In this document: in pieces, positions 1-9,870 of the stretch
Layout of the letters: each line of letters begins with the position of its first letter
Position numbering within the stretch: position 1 is the first letter of the stretch
From: Cupriavidus basilensis
Lineage (GTDB): Bacteria > Pseudomonadota > Gammaproteobacteria > Burkholderiales > Burkholderiaceae
DNA: 64,000 bases
Assembly: GCF_000832305.1 (NCBI RefSeq)
Contig: NZ_CP010536.1
Location: 1,054,001-1,118,000 of the forward strand
Direction of reading: 5' to 3'
Position numbers and translations under genes: made by a program
The notes under the pieces: model-generated
The model's input: only the letters and a program-made list of their open reading frames with translations
The model's database searches: none
Told to the model about the DNA's origin: nothing

Positions 1-725
1 TACTCCTCGATCACCGCGTTGGTGAAGACTTCCTGCACGTCGTCCAGGTTTTCCAGGGCGTCGAGCAGCTTTTGCATCTTGATGGCATCGTCGCCGGCGA
101 AGCTGACTTCGTTCTGCGGCTTCATCGTGACGTCGGCCATCTCGGCCTTGAAGCCCGCGGCTTCCAGCGCGGCCTTGACCGTGCCGAAGTCATTGGGCGG
201 GCAAAGCACTTCGATCGAGCCGTCGTCGTTGGTGACCACGTCGTCGGCGCCGGCTTCCAGCGCGGCTTCCATCAGCTTGTCCTCGGGCGTGCCGGGAGCA
301 AACAGGAACTGGCCGCAATGGGTGAACATGAATGCCACGGAGCCTTCCGCGCCCATGTTGCCGCTGTTCTTGGAGAAGGCATGACGCACTTCGGCGACGG
401 TACGGGTACGGTTGTCGGTCAGGCAGTCGACGATGATCGCCGCGCCGGCAAGGCCGTAGCCCTCGTAGCGGATTTCTTCGTAGTTGGCGCCTTCCAGGCC
501 ACCCACGCCGCGCTGGATGGCGCGCTGGATGTTGTCCTTGGGCATGTTCGCATCCATTGCCTTGTCCATGGACAGGCGCAGGCGCGGGTTGGAGTCGGGA
601 TCAGCGCCGCCGAGCTTCGCGGCGACGGTGATTTCCTTGATCAGGCGGGTCCAGACCTTGCCGCGCCTGGAGTCAGCCGCGGCCTTCTTGTGTTTGATAT
701 TGGCCCATTTTGAGTGACCGGCCAT
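1..725 (-). CDS. yebC: YebC/PmpR-family regulator (last base of stop outside window)
   Basis: The translation opens [18 protein letters not shown], the signature of the YebC/PmpR/TACO1 family, and runs 241 residues to ...TNAVIEE followed by TA, so only the last stop base lies outside the window. The family is cytosolic, was first described as a DNA-binding regulator, and more recently has been linked to relief of ribosome stalling. The ATG at 725-723 follows a GGAGAG ribosome site. The gene is divergent from the ATPase gene at 984. Length and N-terminus fit a complete protein; the exact role in this organism is not visible. Confidence 0.95.
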   Translation of the reverse strand, partial: MAGHSKWANIKHKKAAADSRRGKVWTRLIKEITVAAKLGGADPDSNPRLRLSMDKAMDANMPKDNIQRAIQRGVGGLEGANYEEIRYEGYGLAGAAIIVDCLTDNRTRTVAEVRHAFSKNSGNMGAEGSVAFMFTHCGQFLFAPGTPEDKLMEAALEAGADDVVTNDDGSIEVLCPPNDFGTVKAALEAAGFKAEMADVTMKPQNEVSFAGDDAIKMQKLLDALENLDDVQEVFTNAVIEE

Positions 726-983
726 GATTCTCTCCGAAGCGGAAAATGTTTGACGCGCGCGCCTTGGCTTTGCGCGCCGGCTGTGCCGGGCGGGCAACGG
801 GTGCTCGCTGGCGGCGCGCCGGGTGGTTTATGTGTCTGTGAGCCGGCCTTGGGGGCTGGCATAATCAGCCAAGCATTTTATCACGCGGCCCCGCCGCCGC
901 CGGCCTCCCGATCACGGGCGCCGCCGGGAAGGGCGGGGACGGTCGCGGCGAAAGCGCCGCGCGGCTTGCCAACCAGAGAGACC

Positions 984-2534
984 ATGGCCGAACCCATCAT
1001 CATCGCCAAGAACGCCGAGCTGGAACTTGCCCTGCTGCCCGAGATGGGCAACCGGCACGGCTTGATCACCGGCGCCACCGGCACCGGCAAGACCGTGACC
1101 CTGCAAAGCCTGGCCCAGGGCTTCTCCCGGCTGGGCGTGCCGGTCTTCATGGCTGATGTCAAAGGTGACCTGACCGGCATTTCCCAGCCGGGCAAGCTCT
1201 CCGACAAACTCAAGGCACGCCTGGCCGAGCTCGGCCTGCCCGAGCCGGTGTGGGGCGCCTGCCCCACCACCCTGTGGGATGTGTTCGGGCAAAAGGGCCA
1301 TCCCGTGCGCGCCACGGTCTCCCATATGGGGCCGCTGCTGCTGTCGCGCATGCTGGAACTCAACGACACCCAGCAGGGCGTGCTCAACCTGGTCTTCCGC
1401 ATCGCTGACGCCAACGGGCTGCTGCTGCTCGACGCCAAGGACCTGCGCGCCATGCTGCAGTATGTGGGCGACAACGCCGGGCAGTTCACCACCGAATACG
1501 GCAACATCTCCGCGGCCTCGATCGGGGCCATCCAGCGCGGGCTGATGGCGCTGGAGTCGCAAGGCGCCGACGTGTTCTTCGGCGAGCCCATGCTCAACCT
1601 GGACGACTTCATCCAGACCGAGAACGGGCAGGGCGTGGTGAACATCCTGGCCGCCGACAAGCTGCTGAATTCGCCCCAGCTCTACGCCACTTTCCTGCTC
1701 TGGCTGTTGTCGGAGCTGTTCGAGAAACTGCCCGAGGCGGGCGATCTTGACAAGCCCAAGCTGGTGTTCTTTTTCGACGAGGCGCACCTGCTGTTCAACG
1801 ATGCGCCCAAGGCACTACTTGACAAGATCGAGCAGGTGGTGCGGCTGATCCGCTCCAAGGGCGTTGGCGTGTATTTCGTCACGCAGAATCCTGTCGACAT
1901 CCCCGATACCGTGCTGGGCCAGCTTGGCAACCGCGTGCAGCACGCGCTGCGCGCCTTCACGCCGCGTGACCAGAAGGCCGTCAAGGTGGCGGCTACCACC
2001 ATGCGGGCCAAGCCGGGGCTGGATCTGGAAAAAGCCATCGGGGAGCTCGGCGTGGGCGAGGCGCTGGTGTCGTTGCTGGACGCCAAGGGCATCCCCGGCA
2101 TGACGGAGCGCGCCTGGGTGCTGGCGCCTGGCAGCCGGATCGGCCCGATCACCGACGACGAGCGCAAACAGTTGCTGGCGAACTCGCTGGTGGCCGGCAC
2201 CTATGAGCAGACCATCGATCGCGAGTCGGCCTACGAGAAGCTCAAGGGCCGTGCCGCCGTGCCCGCGGCTGCTCCCGCTGCTGGCGGCGGCGCACCCGCG
2301 CCCGTGCCCACGGCCGGCCAGCCCGAAGCCCCGCCCGCACAGGGCGGCGGCTGGCTGGAACAGGCGGGCGAGATCTTCGGCGGGCTGACCAAGGGCACGG
2401 GCAAGACCGGGCGCGGCGATTCCATCTTGGAGTCGATGGCCAAGTCGGCTGCGCGCACGGTAGGCTCGCAGGTCGGGCGCGAGCTGATTCGCGGCGTGCT
2501 GGGCAGCTTGCTGGGCTCAGGCAAGAAGAAGTAG
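984..2534 (+). CDS. HerA-like / DUF853 (YjgR-type) ATPase
   Basis: A 516-residue P-loop ATPase of the DUF853 (HerA C-terminal-like) family. The Walker A motif GATGTGKT is at residues 30-37 and a Walker B motif (VFFFDEAH) near 263. A Pro/Ala-rich linker follows at about 430-460, then a short basic tail ending GSGKKK. E. coli YjgR is the named relative; its substrate is unknown and a DNA or protein translocase role is only inferred from HerA. The frame is open for 90 codons upstream, but the ATG at 984 just after AGAGAG gives the family N-terminus [10 protein letters not shown]. It stands alone and ends before a small convergent gene. Confidence 0.9.
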   Translation: MAEPIIIAKNAELELALLPEMGNRHGLITGATGTGKTVTLQSLAQGFSRLGVPVFMADVKGDLTGISQPGKLSDKLKARLAELGLPEPVWGACPTTLWDVFGQKGHPVRATVSHMGPLLLSRMLELNDTQQGVLNLVFRIADANGLLLLDAKDLRAMLQYVGDNAGQFTTEYGNISAASIGAIQRGLMALESQGADVFFGEPMLNLDDFIQTENGQGVVNILAADKLLNSPQLYATFLLWLLSELFEKLPEAGDLDKPKLVFFFDEAHLLFNDAPKALLDKIEQVVRLIRSKGVGVYFVTQNPVDIPDTVLGQLGNRVQHALRAFTPRDQKAVKVAATTMRAKPGLDLEKAIGELGVGEALVSLLDAKGIPGMTERAWVLAPGSRIGPITDDERKQLLANSLVAGTYEQTIDRESAYEKLKGRAAVPAAAPAAGGGAPAPVPTAGQPEAPPAQGGGWLEQAGEIFGGLTKGTGKTGRGDSILESMAKSAARTVGSQVGRELIRGVLGSLLGSGKKK

Positions 2535-2665
2535 GGTACGGGGGGCACACCTAGGCCGCTCCGGTGTGCCACGCCCGGCGAGATCGGTGGGCGCGGCGCA
2601 TAGCCATGGCGTGGTATCGGCCAGCCGGTCCGTCGGCGATCACGCCAGCGCGCGGGGCTTGCCTC

Positions 2666-2812
2666 TTAGCGGCGTTGCGCCGCTGCCTCGTCCTCCCGCA
2701 TCTTGCGCAGGAACAGCCGGGTGAAGAACCAGCCCATGCCGATGATGAAGGCAATGACGGCCAGGCTCATCAGCCCGGTGGGGGTCGAAAACAGGATCTT
2801 CAAGGCTGCCAT
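2666..2812 (-). CDS. DUF3149 small membrane protein
   Basis: A 48-residue ORF with one hydrophobic helix (about residues 12-34, through FIIGMGWFF) followed by a basic/acidic tail (LRKMREDEAAAQRR). This matches the DUF3149 family of very short single-span proteins common in Burkholderiales; no function is established. It lies downstream of upp on the same strand, 160 bases away, and is likely transcribed alone or as a read-through product. Confidence 0.75.
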   Translation of the reverse strand: MAALKILFSTPTGLMSLAVIAFIIGMGWFFTRLFLRKMREDEAAAQRR

Positions 2813-2972
2813 GTGGGTCTCCCAAGTCAGGTGAGGCACACCGTCCGGTATGCCGCTGCCGATAGTCTAGGGAGAGCAGGGGCCAGGGAGATTGAGGCCG
2901 GTCAAGCCGGGCGCAGACAGCGTTCGTATCGGGTCCGGATCCTGGGATTGGCCTCGGGGCGGGCAGTAAAAC

Positions 2973-3623
2973 TCAGTTCTTGGTGCCGAACAGCCGGTCG
3001 CCCGCATCGCCCAGGCCGGGGATGATGTACGCGTGCTCGTCCAGGTGGCTGTCCAGGGAGGCGACGAACAGTTTCACGCCGGGATGTGCCTTCTGGAATA
3101 CTTCGACGCCTTCCGGCGCAGCTACCAGCGCCACGAACGTAATCGCATCGTCCTTGACACCGCGGCGCTTGAGCACATCCACCGCATGCGCGGCGGAGTA
3201 GCCGGTGGCAACCATCGGGTCGCACAGGATAAAGCTGCGGTCTTCCACGTCGGGCAGGCGCACCAGGTATTCCACCGGGCGGTGCTGGTCGTCGCGGTAG
3301 ACGCCGATATGGCCGATGCGGGCCGAGGGAATCAGCTCGACCAGGCCGTCGCTCATGCCCACGCCGGCGCGCAGCACCGGCACGATGGTGAGTTTCTTGC
3401 CGGCGATCACCGGTGCGTCCAGCTCCACCAAGGGCGTCTCGATGCGGCGCGTGGTCAGCGGCAGGTCGCGCGTGATTTCATAGCCCATCAGCAGCGTGAT
3501 CTCCCGCAGCAGCTCGCGGAACGTGCGCGTGGAGGTGTCCTTGTCGCGCATATGGGAGAGCTTGTGCTGGATCAGCGGGTGATCGAGGATGTACAGCTTG
3601 GGGAAACGCGGATCTTGCTTCAT
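2973..3623 (-). CDS. upp: Uracil phosphoribosyltransferase
   Basis: A 216-residue cytosolic enzyme that joins uracil to PRPP to make UMP (pyrimidine salvage). The PRPP-binding loop reads [10 protein letters not shown], where E. coli has a second Gly in place of Tyr; I take this as a lineage variant. The C-terminal uracil-binding segment [14 protein letters not shown] is intact. The length matches bacterial Upp (about 208-216). The start [10 protein letters not shown] is typical. It forms a single-gene unit upstream of the DUF3149 gene. Confidence 0.97.
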   Translation of the reverse strand: MKQDPRFPKLYILDHPLIQHKLSHMRDKDTSTRTFRELLREITLLMGYEITRDLPLTTRRIETPLVELDAPVIAGKKLTIVPVLRAGVGMSDGLVELIPSARIGHIGVYRDDQHRPVEYLVRLPDVEDRSFILCDPMVATGYSAAHAVDVLKRRGVKDDAITFVALVAAPEGVEVFQKAHPGVKLFVASLDSHLDEHAYIIPGLGDAGDRLFGTKN

Positions 3624-3737
3624 GGCGGGTAGGCGGCAGGAGTGGGCGCGAGGGCCCGTTGCAGCCGGATTGTAATGGATGCGCAGCCGCGCGCCCCCGG
3701 CGATCCTCCCGCCGCAAGCGCGCAGCTCCGCCTGCGC

Positions 3738-4775
3738 TCAATCCACCGAGATGCTGGCGCTCTTGGCGACCTTGCCGAATTTCTCGTACTCGGACAGCGT
3801 CAGCGACTGCAGGTCAGCCGCGCTCGAGCCCTTGGGGTTGAAGCCTGCCTGCCCGAGCTTGTCCTTTACGTCCGCATTGCCCAGCGCCGCGACGAAGGCG
3901 GCATTGAGTGCCTGCACCACCGGCGCGGGCAGCCCGGCCGGGCCGTACACGCCGAACCACGGCTCGACGGCGTAGCCCGCCAGGCCGGCCTCGGCCAGCG
4001 TCGGCACGTTCGGCAGCGCCGGCGAGCGGCTCTTGCCGGCCACCGCCAGCGCGCGCAGCTTGCCGCCCTGGATGTGCGGCAGCGAGGCGGGCAGGTTGTC
4101 GAACATCACCTGCAAGTGGCCGCCCAGCATGTCGTTGATAGCCGGGCTGCTGCCCTTGTATGGCACATGGGTCAGGCCCGTTTGCGTCATCTGCGAGAAC
4201 ATCGCGCCCGCCAGGTGCATGGACGTGCCGGTGCCCGCGGTGGCGTAGGTCAGGCCGGGATGGGCCTTGGCGTAGCTGACCAGCTCGGCCACGTTCTTCA
4301 CCGGCAGGCTGTTGCTGACTTCCAGCACGATGGTCGAGGTGCCAAGCAGGCTGACCGCGGTGAAATCCTTGCGCGGGTCGAACGGCACGTGCTTGTAGAT
4401 ATGCGGGTTCAACGCATTGGTCGAGATGGCGCCGAAGCCGATGGTGTAGCCGTCCGGCGCGGCCTTGGCGACCGCCTCCATGCCGATATTGCCGCCAGCG
4501 CCGGGGCGGTTCTCGACCACCACGGGCTGGCCGAGTTTCTCCGCGACCTTCTGGCCGACCGTGCGCGCCACGAGGTCGGTGGTGCCGCCTGCGGCGTAAG
4601 GCACGATGAAGCGGATTGGCTTGACGGGGTAATCGGCCGCGCTGGCGGCCGAGGGCAGCCAGCCGCTTGCGAGCACGGCAATCGCGGCGGCGATCAGCAG
4701 CGGGCGGGTGGCGGTCTGCTTTTCGACTGGAACGGGAATGCGCGAGGAAAGATTAGCGAGGGGTGCTGCCGTCAT
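3738..4775 (-). CDS. Bug-family tripartite tricarboxylate receptor (orphan)
   Basis: A 345-residue periplasmic solute-binding protein of the Bug/TctC family. A long signal peptide ends near residue 46 (SAASA|ADYPVKPIRF). The family hallmarks follow: YPVKPIRFIVPYAAGG, then VENRPGAGGNIG and HVPYKGSSPA. Bug proteins bind small carboxylates and usually feed a TctA/TctB membrane pair, but none is encoded in this window, so it is an orphan receptor as is common in Cupriavidus and Bordetella. The ligand cannot be read from sequence. The downstream end is 114 bases from upp. Confidence 0.92.
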   Translation of the reverse strand: MTAAPLANLSSRIPVPVEKQTATRPLLIAAAIAVLASGWLPSAASAADYPVKPIRFIVPYAAGGTTDLVARTVGQKVAEKLGQPVVVENRPGAGGNIGMEAVAKAAPDGYTIGFGAISTNALNPHIYKHVPFDPRKDFTAVSLLGTSTIVLEVSNSLPVKNVAELVSYAKAHPGLTYATAGTGTSMHLAGAMFSQMTQTGLTHVPYKGSSPAINDMLGGHLQVMFDNLPASLPHIQGGKLRALAVAGKSRSPALPNVPTLAEAGLAGYAVEPWFGVYGPAGLPAPVVQALNAAFVAALGNADVKDKLGQAGFNPKGSSAADLQSLTLSEYEKFGKVAKSASISVD

Positions 4776-4905
4776 GAATGCTCCTGGTTTTTCTTATGCG
4801 GCGCGCGTTTGACGCGCCGACCGGCGAGCTTACGGCAGTTTCAGGCTGGCTGCCAGGGTTGCCAGTCAGGCAGGCAGGCTGGCTGGCCAGGCAACGGCAT
4901 GGCGG

Positions 4906-6069
4906 CTAGATATTCTGCCCGCGCTGCGCCCCCGGCAGCGCCGGGCGCCCGAGCAGGCCGCGCACGCGCTGGGTATTGCGCTCGAACACCCAGTAGACCG
5001 CAAAGGCATAGGCATAGCAGCCCAGCAGGATCAGCGTGGCCAGGCCCAGGCTGCCGGCGCTGACAGGCAGGCGGACCTTGACCAGGGCCGCGGCGACGAA
5101 CAGGGCCAGCGGGAAATGCGTCAGGTAGAGCGAGTACGAGAACCCGGAAGCCAACGTCGCCAGGCGCGACAAGCCAGCATGGCCGATGCGGATGCGGGTC
5201 GACAGCACGGCCAGCAACAGCACGAAGAAGCCCAGCGCGACAGCGGCATCGGCGTACGGCTTGTGCTTGGTCAGTGCAATGGCGGCCAGGAACACCAGCA
5301 GCGCCGGCAGCACCAGCCACTTGCGCCGCGCGAGCCGCGCGATCGTTGCGATCTGCGTCAGCCGCGCTTCCAGGGCTTGCGCCAGCACGCCCAGCAGCCA
5401 GAACGAGAAGCCTTCGACCAGGCCGTGGAACAGGCTCATCGTGACCAGCGCCGCCACTGCGCACAGCAACACCTGCGGCGTGCGGCGCAGGTGCCAGGCG
5501 CCGTATAGCGCAGGGAACCAGAGGTAGTACCAGAATTCGTTGGCCAGGCTCCACAACGGCCCGTTGGAGCCATAGGTCTGGCAGGCAAGGGTTTGCAGGA
5601 ACGCCGCGTTGCAAAACAATGCCGCGGCGCCGAGGTTATGCGAGATATCGATCTGCTGGGCCGCGTTGCCCTCGGTGCCCTGGTAGAACGGCCCCCACGC
5701 CAGGTGGATCCCGGTACTGTCCCAGAACAGCCCGAGCAGCAGCGCGGGCAGCAGCACGATCCATAGCCGTGTCATGCGGTCGGCCAGATAACTGCGCCAG
5801 GACCAGTCGCCACGCGTCATCTTGCGGCGCACGGTGCCGCCCACCAGGTAGCCCGAGAGCAGGAAGAACACGATCACGCATTCGTGGCCGACGCTGCATA
5901 GCGCATAGAACAACTGCAGCGCCACGCCGGCCGCGCCGCCATGCGGCCCGCTCGCCGCATAGTCGACGATGACCAGCGCCCGGACATGGCCAAGGCAGAC
6001 CAGGCCCGCGGCCAGCGCGCGGATCAGGTCCAGTACATCGTATTGCTTGCTTCGGTCCGTGCCATCCAC
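4906..6069 (-). CDS. Acyltransferase-3 family membrane protein (OafA-like)
   Basis: A 387-residue polytopic membrane protein of the acyltransferase-3 family, which O-acetylates or acylates surface sugars. Visible hallmarks are DLIRALAAGLVCLGHVRAL in helix 1, the FFLLSGYLVGG segment with surrounding basic residues, and about ten hydrophobic segments. I chose the GTG at 6069 (VDGTDRSKQYDVLDL) because GGGGAG sits 9 bases upstream; the frame is open 64 codons further without family similarity. Substrate unknown. No glycosyltransferase neighbours point to a polysaccharide. Confidence 0.85.
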   Translation of the reverse strand: MDGTDRSKQYDVLDLIRALAAGLVCLGHVRALVIVDYAASGPHGGAAGVALQLFYALCSVGHECVIVFFLLSGYLVGGTVRRKMTRGDWSWRSYLADRMTRLWIVLLPALLLGLFWDSTGIHLAWGPFYQGTEGNAAQQIDISHNLGAAALFCNAAFLQTLACQTYGSNGPLWSLANEFWYYLWFPALYGAWHLRRTPQVLLCAVAALVTMSLFHGLVEGFSFWLLGVLAQALEARLTQIATIARLARRKWLVLPALLVFLAAIALTKHKPYADAAVALGFFVLLLAVLSTRIRIGHAGLSRLATLASGFSYSLYLTHFPLALFVAAALVKVRLPVSAGSLGLATLILLGCYAYAFAVYWVFERNTQRVRGLLGRPALPGAQRGQNI

Positions 6070-6416
6070 GACCAGTCTCCCCGTTCCGGCTCGCCAGGGC
6101 TGCGGTTGGCACAAGGCGGCACGCAGCGCGGGACTCTCCTTGGCAGAGCTTAGCCGGGCGGCTACGGCGTGAAGGTGCGCCGTCCCACATAGCGAAAGCC
6201 GAGGCACCGGAAGGAGGCGGCGCCACGCAGGCACCGCGGCCATCGGCACGACACATGCCACGGTATGGAAGATGTAGCCGGCGCGGTAGGCTGCTGCTTG
6301 CTGCCGCGGCTGGCGGCGTTGCAGGATGGTTCCTCAAAGGGAGGGTTGGGGCACGCCGCCCAACACCTGCGCGCAGCACAATGTGCCCCGGATGCAATTG
6401 CCTCTTTTCGAATACA
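6070..6416. other. Divergent intergenic region, acyltransferase / EamA
   Basis: A 347-base stretch between two divergent starts, presumably holding both promoters. A TACAAT hexamer at 6412-6417 touches the EamA start, so it may be a -10 element for a shorter product instead. No further gene, repeat or RNA structure is evident. Confidence 0.5.
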
Positions 6417-7520
6417 ATGGCTCGCGTCCCTGGCGGGCCGCCCGCGTCCAGCGGCGCGCGGCCCCACTATCCGGCTTCTCTCTTGTCTGCATCCCAACTT
6501 TCCCGCACCGTGCCTGCCGCCGAGCCGGCAGCGCAGCGCGCCGGCCTGGCCGTGGCTGCCGTCGGCGCCATCCTTTTTTCCGGCAAGGCGATCGTCGCCA
6601 AGCTGATGTACCGTTACCAGGTCGATGCGGTCATGGTCATCAGCCTGCGCATGCTGTTTGCCGTGCCGTTGTTCATGGCGATCGGCTGGTGGCAGTCGCG
6701 GCGCCTGCCGGCGCTGTCCTGGGCCGATCGCGGCCGCATCGTGTTCCTCGGCATCATCGGCTACTACCTGTCCAGCTTCCTCGACTTCCTCGGCTTGCAA
6801 TACATCACGGCCGGGCTCGAGCGGCTGATCCTGTTCCTCACGCCGTCCTTCGTGCTGCTGGCCAGCGCCGTGCTGTTCAAGCGGCGCATCAGCTTGCGGC
6901 AGTGGCTTTCCCTGGCGCTGGCCTATATAGGCATCGTGCTGGTTTTCGCGCATGATCTCGACGTGAGCGGCGCCCAGGTGTGGCTTGGCGCCGCGCTGGT
7001 GCTCGGCAGCGCACTGACCTACGGCATCTACCTGATCGCGTCAGGCGAATTGGTGCAGCGCATCGGTTCGCTGCGGCTGGTGGCCTATGCGATGTGCGTT
7101 TCCACCGCGTGCTGCGTGGTGCAATATCTGGTGCTGCGCCGCCCGCTGGCGGAGCTGCTGCAGCCGGCCCCCGTGATGTGGCTTTCGCTAGTCAATTCCG
7201 TCTTCTGCACAGTGCTGCCGGTGTCGCTGACGATGGTGGCGGTGGCGCGCATCGGCGCGCCGATGGCGTCGCAGGCGGGTATGCTCGGACCGGTATCCAC
7301 CCTGTTCCTGGGCTTCTGGCTGCTGGGCGAGCCGATCACCGGCGTGCAGCTCGCCGGCAGCGCGCTGGTGATGGGCGGGATATATTTGCTGTCGGCGCGC
7401 GGGGTGGCCAAGAGCGGGGCCGCGGGCAAGGCCCAGGCTGCTCGTCGCGGCGGCAATGCGATGGATACGCTGGATAACAAGCAGGCGGGTGGCCGCCTTG
7501 ATGACACAAGGAGTCGATGA
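6417..7520 (+). CDS. EamA/DMT-superfamily transporter
   Basis: A drug/metabolite-superfamily permease with about ten hydrophobic helices in two EamA repeats. The first opens around AGLAVAAVGAILFSGKAIV; the second starts after QVWLGAALVLGSALTYGIY and ends GEPITGVQLAGSALVMGGIYLL. It is probably an inner-membrane exporter of metabolites; the substrate is not predictable. The start is uncertain: ATG 6417 gives 367 aa, while a TTG near 6483 would remove a non-conserved Pro-rich leader, and neither has a clear ribosome site. Its stop lies one base before the SDR start, so the two are almost certainly co-transcribed. Confidence 0.85.
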   Translation: MARVPGGPPASSGARPHYPASLLSASQLSRTVPAAEPAAQRAGLAVAAVGAILFSGKAIVAKLMYRYQVDAVMVISLRMLFAVPLFMAIGWWQSRRLPALSWADRGRIVFLGIIGYYLSSFLDFLGLQYITAGLERLILFLTPSFVLLASAVLFKRRISLRQWLSLALAYIGIVLVFAHDLDVSGAQVWLGAALVLGSALTYGIYLIASGELVQRIGSLRLVAYAMCVSTACCVVQYLVLRRPLAELLQPAPVMWLSLVNSVFCTVLPVSLTMVAVARIGAPMASQAGMLGPVSTLFLGFWLLGEPITGVQLAGSALVMGGIYLLSARGVAKSGAAGKAQAARRGGNAMDTLDNKQAGGRLDDTRSR

Positions 7521-7521
7521 G

Positions 7522-8310
7522 ATGGATCTAGGATTGCGCGGCAAGCATGCGCTGGTGTGTGGCGCCAGCAAGGGCCTCGGTTTTGCCTGCGCTGACGCGC
7601 TGGCTGCCGAAGGCGTGGATGTGGTGATCGTGGCGCGCGGCGCCGAGGCGCTGGAAAAAGCCGCGGCGGACCTGCGCGCGCGCCACGGCCGGCGCGTGAT
7701 GGCGGTCGCCACCGACATCACCACCCCGGCGGGGCGAAAGCTGGCGCTGGAAGCCGTCGCCAAGCTGGGCGACCTGGACATCCTGGTCAACAATGCCGGC
7801 GGCCCGCCTCCGGGCAATTTCCGCGACTGGGACCGCGACGCCTGGCTGGCGGCGATCGACGCCAACATGCTGACCCCGATCGAGCTGATCAAGGCCACGG
7901 TGGACGGCATGATCGCGCGCAAATGGGGCCGCATCGTCAACATCACCAGCGGCGCCGTGAAGGCGCCGATCGATGTGCTCGGCCTGTCCAACGGCGCGCG
8001 CTCGGGCCTGACCGGCTTTGTCGCCGGCCTGGCGCGCGAAGTGGCGCAGCACGGCGTGACCGTGAACAACCTGCTGCCCGGCCCGTTCAATACGGATCGC
8101 CTCTACAAGACCATGGAAGGCGGCGCCAGGCAGGCCGGCCTGTCGATCGAGGAAGTCTCGAAGCGCCGCGCCGCGCAGAACCCGAGCCGCCGCTTTGGCG
8201 AGCCGGCCGAGTTTGGCGCCACCTGCGCCTTCCTGTGCAGCCGCCACGCCGCTTACATGACCGGGCAGAACGTGCTCCTCGACGGCGGCGCCTACCCCGG
8301 CACGTTCTAA
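7522..8310 (+). CDS. SDR-family oxidoreductase with atypical active site
   Basis: A 262-residue short-chain dehydrogenase/reductase-like protein. The cofactor loop GASKGLG is near residues 12-18, NNAGG near 90, and VNNLLPGPFNTDR follows in the C-terminal half. The usual catalytic YxxxK is absent: the aligned segment reads SNGAR, so Tyr is Ser and Lys is Arg. This matches a known FabG-like SDR subgroup that lacks the canonical tetrad; its activity is unproven. ATG 7522 follows AAGGAG at a good distance and one base after the EamA stop. A hairpin after the stop may end the two-gene operon. Confidence 0.88.
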   Translation: MDLGLRGKHALVCGASKGLGFACADALAAEGVDVVIVARGAEALEKAAADLRARHGRRVMAVATDITTPAGRKLALEAVAKLGDLDILVNNAGGPPPGNFRDWDRDAWLAAIDANMLTPIELIKATVDGMIARKWGRIVNITSGAVKAPIDVLGLSNGARSGLTGFVAGLAREVAQHGVTVNNLLPGPFNTDRLYKTMEGGARQAGLSIEEVSKRRAAQNPSRRFGEPAEFGATCAFLCSRHAAYMTGQNVLLDGGAYPGTF

Positions 8311-8332
8311 GCGACTGCCGCGGGTGTTTTCC

Positions 8333-8360
8333 GGCCGGGCCGTGCGGGTCCGGCCTTTCT
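8333..8360 (+). terminator. Possible terminator after SDR
   Basis: GGCCGG (8333-8338) can pair with CCGGCC (8350-8355) over an 11-base loop and is followed by TTTCT. It lies between the SDR stop and mgsA. Weak T tract, so moderate support. Confidence 0.45.
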
Positions 8361-8382
8361 CTGATTGGCTAGGATGATGCCG

Positions 8383-8769
8383 ATGACTCCCCCTCGTATT
8401 GCGCTGATTGCGCACGACCACAAGAAAGATGACATCGTGGCTTTTGCTGGCCGCCATCGCGATTTCCTGTCCCGTTGCGAACTGCTGGCCACCGGTACCA
8501 CGGGCGGCCGCCTGAGCGACGAAATCGGCCTGACGGTGACGCGCATGCTCTCCGGCCCCTGGGGCGGCGACCTGCAGATCGGCGCGCAACTGGCCGAAGG
8601 CCGCGTGGGCGTGGTGATTTTCCTGCGCGACCCCATGACGCCGCAACCGCACGAGCCCGATATCAATGCCCTGGTGCGCGCCTGCGACGTGCACAACGTG
8701 CCCTGTGCCACCAATGTGGCCACCGCGGATCTGCTGATTGCGGAGCTGCGGCGGATGTACCCGGAGTAA
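8383..8769 (+). CDS. mgsA: Methylglyoxal synthase
   Basis: A 128-residue enzyme converting dihydroxyacetone phosphate to methylglyoxal plus phosphate, the bypass used when triose phosphates accumulate. It starts [17 protein letters not shown]. The phosphate-binding loop ATGTTGGRL, the catalytic Asp in [11 protein letters not shown] and the His in [10 protein letters not shown] are all present, and the length is near the E. coli enzyme (152 aa without its tail). Two ATGs lie 6 and 9 bases upstream, but AGGA at 8371-8374 is best spaced for 8383. Confidence 0.93.
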   Translation: MTPPRIALIAHDHKKDDIVAFAGRHRDFLSRCELLATGTTGGRLSDEIGLTVTRMLSGPWGGDLQIGAQLAEGRVGVVIFLRDPMTPQPHEPDINALVRACDVHNVPCATNVATADLLIAELRRMYPE

Positions 8770-8848
8770 GCCGCGTCGGGCTGATGCACTTCGGCATCAA
8801 GACGTACCAATACATACCAACACGCAGCAACTGGAAAAGGAGCGAGAC

Positions 8849-9823
8849 ATGAGCAAGGCCATCCGCATTTTCGAGACCGGCGGCCCGGAGGTGATGCAGT
8901 GGGTCGACGTCGAGGTGGGGGATCCCGGCCCCGGTGAGGTGCGCGTGCGGCACGAGGCGGTCGGCCTCAACTACATCGACGTGTATTTCCGCACCGGGCT
9001 GTACAAGCAGCCGCTGCCGGCTGGCCTCGGCATGGAAGGCGCCGGCGTGGTGGAGGCGGTTGGCGCGGGCGTGGGGCACCTGAGCGTGGGCGACCGTGTT
9101 GCTTATGCCGGCCGTCCCACTGGCGCCTATGCGCAGGTGCGGGTCATGCCGGCCGATATCGTGGTGCGCCTGCCGGACGCCATCTCGTTCGAGCAGGGCG
9201 CGGCGATGATGCTGCAGGGCCTGACCACGCAGTACCTGCTGCGCGACAGCTATCGCGTGCAGGCAGGAGACACCGTGCTGCTGCACGCCGCCGCGGGTGG
9301 CGTTGGCCTGATCGCCAGCCAATGGCTCAAGGCGCTGGGCGCCACCGTGATCGGTACCGCCGGCAGCGAGGAAAAAGCCGCGCTGGCGCGCGCGCATGGG
9401 TGCGACTACACCATCGTCTACACGCGTGAATCCTTCGTCGACAAGGTCAAGGAAATCACCGGCGGCAAGGGCGTCGCCGCGGTCTACGACTCGGTTGGCA
9501 AGGATACCTTCAACGGCTCGCTGGATTGCCTGAAGCCGCGCGGCACCATGGTGGTGTTCGGCAATGCATCCGGCCCGGTGCCGCCGTTCGATCTGTCCGT
9601 GCTGGGCAACAAGGGTTCGCTGCGCATCACGCGGCCAACGCTGATGACCTATGTGGTCCATCGCGAATTGCTGGAGCCGATGGCGGCCGAGTTGTTCGAG
9701 ATGGTGACCAGCGGCCGGGTGAAGATTGAAGTCCGCCAACGCTACGCGCTGGCGGATGTGGCGCAGGCGCATCGCGACCTGGAAGGCCGCAAGACCACTG
9801 GCACGACCGTGCTGCTGCCCTGA
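8849..9823 (+). CDS. NADPH:quinone oxidoreductase (zinc-free MDR family)
   Basis: A 324-residue medium-chain reductase of the Qor type. The N-terminal GroES-like part contains NYIDVYFRTGLYKQPLPAGL, and the Rossmann part has AAAGGVGLIASQ near residue 149. Zinc-binding cysteines are missing, as expected for quinone reductases that use NADPH to reduce quinones or enals. ATG 8849 follows AAAAGGAGCGAGAC. It follows mgsA after about 80 bases on the same strand; both may handle reactive carbonyls, which is inference from proximity only. Confidence 0.92.
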   Translation: MSKAIRIFETGGPEVMQWVDVEVGDPGPGEVRVRHEAVGLNYIDVYFRTGLYKQPLPAGLGMEGAGVVEAVGAGVGHLSVGDRVAYAGRPTGAYAQVRVMPADIVVRLPDAISFEQGAAMMLQGLTTQYLLRDSYRVQAGDTVLLHAAAGGVGLIASQWLKALGATVIGTAGSEEKAALARAHGCDYTIVYTRESFVDKVKEITGGKGVAAVYDSVGKDTFNGSLDCLKPRGTMVVFGNASGPVPPFDLSVLGNKGSLRITRPTLMTYVVHRELLEPMAAELFEMVTSGRVKIEVRQRYALADVAQAHRDLEGRKTTGTTVLLP

Positions 9824-9834
9824 AGCGCAAGCCT

Positions 9835-9870
9835 GGTGCGAACCGCCGGCCCGTTTAGCGGGCTCGCACC
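9835..9870. terminator. Two-part hairpin between convergent genes
   Basis: GGTGCGA (9835-9841) pairs with TCGCACC (9864-9870), and inside it GCCCG pairs with CGGGC (9849-9863). It spans the gap between the quinone reductase stop and the end of the YkvA gene. There is no strong T run; it could end both transcripts. Confidence 0.45.
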
